From Rhodanobacteraceae bacterium (GTDB taxonomy: Bacteria; Pseudomonadota; Gammaproteobacteria; Xanthomonadales; Rhodanobacteraceae): a stretch of DNA of 64,000 nucleotides. Under the pieces are notes generated by a model. It saw nothing but the letters and a program-made list of their open reading frames with translations. It was not told the origin of the DNA and searched no databases. Made by a program: the position numbers and the translations under genes. Where the stretch lies: contig SCQU01000011.1 of assembly GCA_004299555.1 (NCBI GenBank), positions 1 through 64,000 on the forward strand, given 5' to 3'. Shown here in pieces: positions 58,318 through 64,000 of this stretch (position 1 is its first letter; the number at the start of each line of letters is the position of its first letter).

Positions 58318-59196
58318 ATGGAAATCACCGCCGCAATGGTCAAGGAACTGCGCGAGCGTTCCGGCGCCGGCATGATGGAGTGCAAGAAGGCGCTCACCCA
58401 CAACGCGGGCGACGTCGACGCCGCGATCGAATGGTTGCGCAAGCAGGGCCTTGCCAAGGCCGGCAAGAAGGCCGACCGTGTCGCGGCCGAAGGCCGCATC
58501 GCGCTGGCCGCCGCCAACCGCAGCGGCGTGCTGGTCGAGATCAACTGCGAAACCGACTTTGTCGCCAAGGATGAAAATTTCCTGAAGTTCACCGACGAAG
58601 CTGCGGCAACCGCACTCGCGAGCGGCGCAAAGGACGCCGATGCGCTGAAGGCGGCCAAGACTTCCCACGGTCCCACGGTCGAGGAAGGCCGCCAGTGGCT
58701 GGTCGCCAAGGTGGGCGAAAACGTGCAGGTGCGGCGGCTGGCGCGCATGGATGCCGCGCCGGTGCTCGGCGCCTACGTTCACGGCGGGCGCATCGGCGTC
58801 CTGGTCGCGCTGGAAGGCGGCGATGCCGAGCTTGCCCGCGGCATCGCCATGCACATTGCCGCCATGAACCCGCAGTACACCACGCCGGAGGACGTGCCGG
58901 CAGCCTTCAGCGCCAAGGAAAGGGAAATCGCCCTGGCGCAGATGAGCGACAAGGACAAGCAGAAGCCGGCGGCGATCCAGGACAAGATGATCACCGGCAA
59001 AGTCCGCAAGACCCTCAACGAAATCTCGTTGACCGGCCAGCCCTATGTGCTGGATACCGGCACGTCCGTAGGCGACGCGCTGAAGAAGGCGGGCGCGCGG
59101 GTGCTGTCGTTCCATCGCCTCGCCGTCGGCGAAGGTATCGAGAAGAAGGCAGAGGACTTCCACGCCGAAGTCATGAAACAGGCCGGGCTGGCGTAA
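58318..59196 (+). CDS. tsf: Elongation factor Ts
   Basis: 292 residues, the usual length. The N-terminal TVKELRERTGAGMM-like [20 protein letters not shown], the core [13 protein letters not shown] (the TDFV pair that opens the EF-Tu nucleotide site) and the coiled region are intact. It reloads EF-Tu with GTP. GTGAGG precedes the start. The rpsB-tsf transcript ends at the terminator 59222-59249. Confidence 0.98.
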   Translation: MEITAAMVKELRERSGAGMMECKKALTHNAGDVDAAIEWLRKQGLAKAGKKADRVAAEGRIALAAANRSGVLVEINCETDFVAKDENFLKFTDEAAATALASGAKDADALKAAKTSHGPTVEEGRQWLVAKVGENVQVRRLARMDAAPVLGAYVHGGRIGVLVALEGGDAELARGIAMHIAAMNPQYTTPEDVPAAFSAKEREIALAQMSDKDKQKPAAIQDKMITGKVRKTLNEISLTGQPYVLDTGTSVGDALKKAGARVLSFHRLAVGEGIEKKAEDFHAEVMKQAGLA

Positions 59197-59221
59197 CCCC
59201 GCAGTCACCGGTCGCGTTGGC

Positions 59222-59249
59222 AAAAGGCCGCGTTCATCCGCGGCCTTTT
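59222..59249 (+). terminator. Rho-independent terminator after tsf
   Basis: AAAAGGCCGCG pairs perfectly with CGCGGCCTTTT across a 6-base loop; the T-run is part of the 3' arm and is followed by GCG. It is also usable on the other strand. It separates rpsB-tsf from pyrH. Confidence 0.85.
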
Positions 59250-59332
59250 GCGTCCATGGGTGTCCGGGCGCACGCCTCGCCGCACCCATGCGCGGCTAGA
59301 ATGCGGGTATTTGCCGACCGCCGGAAACCCGC

Positions 59333-60055
59333 ATGGCCACCAAGCTGAAGTACAAGCGCATCGTGTTGAAGCTCTCTGGCGAGGCGCTGATGGGATCGGC
59401 CAGCTACGGGATCGACCCTGTCGTCATCAGCCGGATGGCCGACGAAATCCTGGAAGTGCGTGCGGCTGGCGTCGAAATCGGGGTGGTGATCGGCGGCGGC
59501 AACATCTTTCGCGGCGCGGGACTGGCCGAAGCCGGGATGGATCGCGTCACCGGGGATCACATGGGGATGCTCGCAACCGTGATGAACGCGCTGGCGATGC
59601 AGGACGCGCTGGAAAAGCGTGGCGGTTTTGCACGTGTGATGAGCGCCATCCAAATCCACGACGTGTGCGAGGATTTCATCCGCCGGCGCGCCATCCGCCA
59701 CCTCGAAAAGGGCCGTATCGTGCTGTTCGCCGGTGGTATCGGCAATCCATTCTTCACCACCGATTCCGCGGCGGCATTGCGCGCCATCGAGGTCGGTGCG
59801 GACCTCCTGCTGAAGGCAACCAAGGTTGACGGCGTCTACAGCGAAGACCCCAAGCAAAGGAAAGACGCACAGCGTTTCGAACACGTCAGCTACGTGGAAG
59901 TGATTGCGCGCAACCTGAAGGTGATGGATACCGCCGCCATCGCGCTGTGCCGTGACCACGGCCTGCCCCTGCGCATTTATGACATGACCTGCGCGGGCAA
60001 CCTGATGCGGATCCTGCACGGCGAGAGCGTCGGCACCCTCGTCTGCGACGCCTGA
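59333..60055 (+). CDS. pyrH: Uridylate kinase
   Basis: 240 residues. Amino-acid-kinase fold: [82 protein letters not shown] and [15 protein letters not shown]. It phosphorylates UMP to UDP. A TAGAAT at 59297-59302 is a weak -10 candidate about 30 bases before the ATG; the gene is cut off from tsf by a terminator, so it needs its own promoter. Confidence 0.98.
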   Translation: MATKLKYKRIVLKLSGEALMGSASYGIDPVVISRMADEILEVRAAGVEIGVVIGGGNIFRGAGLAEAGMDRVTGDHMGMLATVMNALAMQDALEKRGGFARVMSAIQIHDVCEDFIRRRAIRHLEKGRIVLFAGGIGNPFFTTDSAAALRAIEVGADLLLKATKVDGVYSEDPKQRKDAQRFEHVSYVEVIARNLKVMDTAAIALCRDHGLPLRIYDMTCAGNLMRILHGESVGTLVCDA

Positions 60056-60091
60056 TCCGCGCGGCAGCGCAGGAGCGCGCCGTGGTTCCCC

Positions 60092-60097
60092 TATAAT
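60092..60097 (+). promoter_or_regulatory. Perfect -10 box ahead of frr
   Basis: TATAAT stands 30 bases before the frr ATG in a GC-rich gap of 71 bases. The hexamer at the right distance upstream is a poor -35, so the promoter may be weak or activator-dependent. It could add transcription of frr-uppS-cdsA. Confidence 0.45.
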
Positions 60098-60126
60098 CGC
60101 TCGCTTTCAACGCCGCTGGAAACGCC

Positions 60127-60684
60127 ATGCTCGATGACATCAAACGCGACAGCCAGACCCGCATGAGCAAGAGCATCGAGGCGCTGCTCCACGAGCTGTC
60201 GCACCTGCGCACGGGCCGCGCGAGCACGGCGCTGGTGGAAGGCATCCGGGTAAGCTATTACGGTGCGGATGTGCCGCTCAACCAGGTCGCCAGCGTAGCG
60301 GTATCGGACGCCCGTTCGCTCACCATCATCCCCTACGAAAAGTCGACCGTCGCCGCGGTGGAAAAGGCCATCCTGGCCTCGGATCTTGGCGTCACCCCGA
60401 CCACCGCCGGCACCACGATCCGGCTCAACATGCCCCCGCTGACCGAGGAGCGCCGCAAGGAACTGGCCAAGCACGTCGGTCACGCCGGCGAGAACGCGAA
60501 GGTCGCGGTACGCAACATCCGACGGGACGCGATCCAACAGATCAAGAACCTGCTCAAGGACAAGCAGATCAGCGAAGACGACGATCGCCGCGCGCAGGAG
60601 GACATGCAAAAGCTCACCGACCGCTTCATCAAGGACGTCGACACGGCGGTGCAGACCAAGGAACAGGAACTGCTGGCCATCTGA
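60127..60684 (+). CDS. frr: Ribosome recycling factor
   Basis: 185 residues, the exact family length. Three-helix bundle with MSKSIEALLHELSHLRTGRASTALVEGIRVSYYGADVPLNQVASVAVSDARSLTIIPYEKS and the end DRFIKDVDTAVQTKEQELLAI. It frees the ribosome from mRNA after termination, together with EF-G. uppS begins 11 bases later. Confidence 0.98.
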   Translation: MLDDIKRDSQTRMSKSIEALLHELSHLRTGRASTALVEGIRVSYYGADVPLNQVASVAVSDARSLTIIPYEKSTVAAVEKAILASDLGVTPTTAGTTIRLNMPPLTEERRKELAKHVGHAGENAKVAVRNIRRDAIQQIKNLLKDKQISEDDDRRAQEDMQKLTDRFIKDVDTAVQTKEQELLAI

Positions 60685-60695
60685 CCCGCCCCGGA

Positions 60696-61541
60696 ATGCC
60701 TGCATCCAGCCACCAGGGTTCGAACACCAACACGGCCGGAGCCCGCTCGGGCTCGAGCGTGGCGACCACGCGGCACCCGGCCGCCGCGCGAGCATCAACC
60801 ACCGCGGATCACCCATCGTCCGCGGTGCCGCGGCACATTGCGATCGTGATGGACGGCAACGGCCGCTGGGCGCGCCGGCGCGCCCGGCCCCGCAGCTTTG
60901 GCCACCGCGCCGGCCAGAAGGCCGTCCGCGCCACCGTCAAATACTGCCTGCAACGTGGCGTTGACGTCCTCACGCTGTTCGCGTTTTCTTCGGAAAACTG
61001 GAAGCGGCCGAGCGTTGAGGTCGGCGCGCTGATGGACTTGTTCCTGCGGGCGCTGGACAAGGAAATCGACGAACTGCACGCAAATGCGGTCCGGGTGCGC
61101 TTTTTCGGCAACCTCGCGGCATTCTCCGACACCTTGCGCACCCGGATGCAGGCGGCGGCCGTGCGTACGGCCGGCAACGCCCGCCTGACCCTCAACGTAT
61201 GCGTGAGCTACGGCGGACGCTGGGACATCGCGCGGGCGATACGCCTGGCCGCCGAGGCGGCAACACGGGGTGAACTGGATCCGGCTGCGATTACCGAGGA
61301 CACCGTGGCGCCCTACTTCTGTCTGGCCGACGTGCCGCCGCCCGACCTTTTCATCCGCACCGGCGGCGAACACCGCATCAGCAACTTCCTGCTGTGGCAA
61401 CTGGCCTACACGGAACTCTATTTCACCGATACCCTGTGGCCGGATGTTGACGCGGCCGAGCTCGACCGTGCGCTGGCCGACTACGCCCACCGCGAGCGCC
61501 GGTTTGGTTGCACGCCCACGCCCCTTCCGCGAGCAGGCTGA
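60696..61541 (+). CDS. uppS: Undecaprenyl diphosphate synthase
   Basis: 281 residues. HIAIVMDGNGRWARRR holds the catalytic Asp53; then GHRAGQKAVR, LTLFAFSSENWKRP, NVCVSYGGRWDI, DLFIRTGGEHRISNFLLWQLAYTELYF. It builds the C55 lipid carrier of cell-wall synthesis. About 30 extra residues rich in Ser, Thr and Ala precede the family start; an internal start is possible but none has a clear ribosome site. Confidence 0.97.
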   Translation: MPASSHQGSNTNTAGARSGSSVATTRHPAAARASTTADHPSSAVPRHIAIVMDGNGRWARRRARPRSFGHRAGQKAVRATVKYCLQRGVDVLTLFAFSSENWKRPSVEVGALMDLFLRALDKEIDELHANAVRVRFFGNLAAFSDTLRTRMQAAAVRTAGNARLTLNVCVSYGGRWDIARAIRLAAEAATRGELDPAAITEDTVAPYFCLADVPPPDLFIRTGGEHRISNFLLWQLAYTELYFTDTLWPDVDAAELDRALADYAHRERRFGCTPTPLPRAG

Positions 61542-61550
61542 CCACTGCCC

Positions 61551-62384
61551 ATGCTCAAACAGCGTGTCATCACCGCCGTCATCGCTGCGCCGCTGATCAT
61601 CGCGCTGATCTTCCTGGCCAAGGCGTCGGTTTTCGCCACCTTGCTGGGCTTGATTTTCCTGCTGGGCATGTGGGAATGGACGCGCATGGCGGCCGTACCC
61701 AACCGGTTCCTGCGCGCGGGCTGCCTGGCGGGCTATGCGCTGGCCTTTGCGCTCCTGTGGCACGTCTGCAAGACACCGTGGTGGTGGCTGCCGGTGCTCG
61801 TTGGGCTGGTGTGGTGGCTGCTCGCGCTGGTGTGGCTTGCCCACCACCGGTTCGGCGCGGGGACTACACCCGGTCATGTGGTGCTCAAGCTGGTGGCCGG
61901 CCTGCTGGTCGTGGCTCCGGCGTGGTGCGCGCTGGTCGTGCTGCACGGCGACCTGGCCAAGCCAAGCACCGGGTACGGCCACTGGTGGGTACTGTTCTTT
62001 GCGTGCGTGGTGGTCGCCGCCGACATCGGCGCGTACTCGGCGGGCCGGCGCTGGGGCCACGTCAAGCTGGCGGCCGCGATCAGCCCCGGCAAGACCCGCG
62101 CAGGAGTCTACGGCGCGTTGATCTGTTCGGGCGGCGTTGGCCTGGTCGGCGGCGCCCTGCTCAGGATCCCGGCCGGACGCCTGCCCGGCGTGGTCGCGCT
62201 GGCGCTGGTCACGGTATTGTTTTCGGTCATCGGCGACCTGTTTGAAAGCCTGATGAAACGGCACGCGGGGGTGAAGGATTCCGGCGTATTGTTTCCCGGC
62301 CACGGCGGCATGCTTGACCGGATGGATTCGATCGTGGCCGCGCTGCCCATTTTCGTGCTGGGCAAATTCCTGCTCGGACTGTGA
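61551..62384 (+). CDS. cdsA: CDP-diglyceride synthase (phosphatidate cytidylyltransferase)
   Basis: 277 residues, about eight membrane helices. The C-terminal signature is SVIGDLFESLMKRHAGVKDSGVLFPGHGGMLDRMDSI, with the Asp residues that bind metal and CTP. It makes CDP-diacylglycerol for all phospholipids. Nine bases after uppS. In most relatives dxr follows; here rseP follows after 114 bases. Confidence 0.97.
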   Translation: MLKQRVITAVIAAPLIIALIFLAKASVFATLLGLIFLLGMWEWTRMAAVPNRFLRAGCLAGYALAFALLWHVCKTPWWWLPVLVGLVWWLLALVWLAHHRFGAGTTPGHVVLKLVAGLLVVAPAWCALVVLHGDLAKPSTGYGHWWVLFFACVVVAADIGAYSAGRRWGHVKLAAAISPGKTRAGVYGALICSGGVGLVGGALLRIPAGRLPGVVALALVTVLFSVIGDLFESLMKRHAGVKDSGVLFPGHGGMLDRMDSIVAALPIFVLGKFLLGL

Positions 62385-62498
62385 CGCGGAACCGATCGCG
62401 CGTGCTGCGGTCAATCAACCCATCGCCACGCACGCGATGGCAACCCGTCAGGCGGGTTGTCCTATGATGCCGTACGTCGGATAGTCGATTGTGAGCGC

Positions 62499-63863
62499 AT
62501 GAGCGACCTGCTGAATATCCTGGGCTCGGCTTGGTGGATGATCGTCACGCTGGGTGTTTTGGTGACTTTCCACGAGTACGGCCACTTCGTGGTGGCGCGC
62601 GCGTGCGGCGTGAAGGTGCTGCGCTTTTCCGTGGGCTTTGGCAAGGCGATCAAGTCCTGGCACGGCAAGGATGGCACCGAGTACTGCCTCGCGTGGATCC
62701 CGCTCGGTGGCTACAACAAGTTCCTGGACGCTCGGGAAGGCGACGTGGCCCTCACGGACCGCGACCGTGAATTCACCGGCAAGCCGCTCTGGCAGCGCAT
62801 CCTGATCGTGCTGGCGGGTCCCGGTTTCAATCTGATCTTCGCGGTGGCGGCGTTCTGGGCAATGCTGGTGATCGGCAAGCCCGACTTCCAGCCGCTGATC
62901 GGCAACGTCAGCAACCTGGCTGCGCAAGCCGGCATTCAGCGTGGCGACCGGGTGCTGAGCGTCGCTGGCCAGCCTGTTGCGAACTGGACCGACCTTGGCC
63001 TGGCACTCGCCAACGCCGCACAGGCGCGGCAGCCGACCCTGCTGGAGGTGCGTACGCCGGCCGGTGGGGTGCAGACCCACGTGATCCGCTTCAATCAATT
63101 GCCACCCCACCCGAGCCAGCAGCAGCTGCTCGACGCGACCGGCATGACGCCACTGCAACGCAGCCTGCCGCCCATCGTCGGCAAGCTCGTCCCGGGCGGC
63201 GCCGCCGCCGCGGCCGGACTTGAACCCGGGGACCGCATCCAGCGCGTGGATGGCACCGCCATCACCGACTGGGCCCAGCTGGTCCAGGTGACGCATGCGC
63301 ACGCCGGGCCGAACCGGGTACTGTCGCTTGACGTCGAACGCCGCGGCAGGCAATTGGCCTTGAACCTGCAGCCGCGTTTGACCACCGAGCCCGATGGCAG
63401 CAAGGCCTGGGCCATGGGGATCTACGCAAAGGCGGAAACCGCGAAGTACGACACGGTGATGCGCCGCGGGCCCATCGCCGCCATTCCGGACGCCTTTGCG
63501 CAAACCTGGAACCTCACCACTTCGACGGTGAAGATGCTGGGACGCATGCTGACGGGCGCGACGTCGCTGTCCAACCTGTCCGGGCCGATCTCCATCGCCC
63601 AGTACGCGCAAACCTCCGCCGAGATGGGGCCCGCGTGGTTCCTGTACTTCCTTGGCATCATCTCGCTCAGCCTCGGCATCATGAACCTGCTGCCCATCCC
63701 CATCCTCGACGGCGGCCACCTGCTGTACTACCTGATCGAACTGGTCAAGGGCAGCCCGCTCTCCGATCGCATGATGGCGGCCGGCCAGTACATGGGCATG
63801 GGCCTTCTGGTGATGCTGATGGGCGTGGCCTTCTACAACGACATCCTGCGGATCTTTTCGTGA
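62499..63863 (+). CDS. rseP: Site-2 protease RseP
   Basis: 454 residues. The zinc site HEYGH is at 25-29 in the first membrane helix. Two PDZ domains follow (about 105-205 and 215-300), and the C-terminal helices carry NLLPIPILDGGHLLYY, with the Asp that completes the metal site. It cuts anti-sigma-E after DegS and clears signal peptides. The start at 62499 gives MSDLLNILGS; a start 14 codons earlier is less likely. Confidence 0.96.
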   Translation: MSDLLNILGSAWWMIVTLGVLVTFHEYGHFVVARACGVKVLRFSVGFGKAIKSWHGKDGTEYCLAWIPLGGYNKFLDAREGDVALTDRDREFTGKPLWQRILIVLAGPGFNLIFAVAAFWAMLVIGKPDFQPLIGNVSNLAAQAGIQRGDRVLSVAGQPVANWTDLGLALANAAQARQPTLLEVRTPAGGVQTHVIRFNQLPPHPSQQQLLDATGMTPLQRSLPPIVGKLVPGGAAAAAGLEPGDRIQRVDGTAITDWAQLVQVTHAHAGPNRVLSLDVERRGRQLALNLQPRLTTEPDGSKAWAMGIYAKAETAKYDTVMRRGPIAAIPDAFAQTWNLTTSTVKMLGRMLTGATSLSNLSGPISIAQYAQTSAEMGPAWFLYFLGIISLSLGIMNLLPIPILDGGHLLYYLIELVKGSPLSDRMMAAGQYMGMGLLVMLMGVAFYNDILRIFS

Positions 63864-64000
63864 CCGCCGCAAGCCCGTACAGCCCGCGACCGACAAGGCG
63901 GAACCGCGATGTTGCCTGACCGCTCCGCTTTCCCGCACGCGCCTGCGCCTGTACGATGCCCGGTTTGTGCCCCATCCCCTTTTGCGTTTCGGAATCGACG
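63864..64000. other. Window end after rseP, no gene recognised
   Basis: 137 bases. bamA normally follows rseP, and short frames on the plus strand stay open to the edge (for example from a GTG at 63967 or an ATG at 63909), but neither shows a signal peptide long enough to judge. The gene may begin here or beyond the window. Confidence 0.4.

Overview
The window is about 66% GC by eye, almost fully coding, and reads as chromosome of a gammaproteobacterium, most likely from the Xanthomonadales (Lysobacterales) or a close relative. The order map-glnD-dapD facing rpsB-tsf-pyrH-frr-uppS-cdsA-rseP is typical of gammaproteobacteria. A suf operon led by an Rrf2 regulator and ending in GNAT and Rieske genes fits the Xanthomonadales better than the enterics. 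I cannot name a genus. I see no tRNA or rRNA gene, CRISPR array, insertion sequence or prophage.

Layout. 1-852: an exported Gln/Arg-rich protein cut by the window edge, then about 760 bases without a supportable gene. 1612-7716 (minus): the Fe-S assembly operon rrf2-sufB-sufC-sufD-sufS-GNAT-Rieske, with a readable promoter and a dyad over its -10. 7889-9084 (minus): rpsF-rpsR-rplI ending at a strong terminator. 9244-16007: iscA facing asnS, then a lipoprotein, an SDR protein, a secreted S10 carboxypeptidase and a 2-aminomuconate-semialdehyde-type dehydrogenase. 16359-23019: an unrecognised membrane protein, then dabB-dabA (inorganic carbon uptake) facing a LysR regulator across an AT-rich gap. 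23099-25770: a secreted TIKI/ChaN-like protein overlapping a 2-aminomuconate deaminase, and a hutG-like gene facing them. 25892-35071: a GH17-GT2 beta-glucan synthase, tamA, tamB and a CPBP protease. 35103-44484: ggt, purE-purK, a Trm112-like gene, a DUF1631 gene, nadC, a PLP decarboxylase and a TlpA-like redoxin. 44727-49822: hicAB, a yghU-type glutathione transferase, a MAPEG protein, a methyltransferase, an SRPBCC protein, a probable gene remnant and a diguanylate cyclase. 50009-57057 (minus): map, glnD, dapD, an ArsC/Spx-like gene, a ferritin-CCC1 transporter and dapE. 57347-63863: rpsB through rseP, with dxr missing from its usual place.

How the genes connect. Three iron themes recur: Suf plus IscA for Fe-S assembly, and a ferritin-like iron transporter inside the lysine/diaminopimelate operon. 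Envelope work is concentrated in the glucan synthase, TamAB, the CPBP protease, UppS, CdsA and RseP. Two enzymes of the 2-aminomuconate route lie about 8.5 kb apart, which suggests breakdown of 3-hydroxyanthranilate or tryptophan. A diguanylate cyclase and a DUF1631 protein with a PilZ-like tail may belong to one c-di-GMP circuit. Nothing here is clearly a wholly new system. The best candidates for new biology are the DAB locus with its regulator, the glucan synthase/TamAB/CPBP block, and the ferritin-CCC1 gene set between dapD and dapE.
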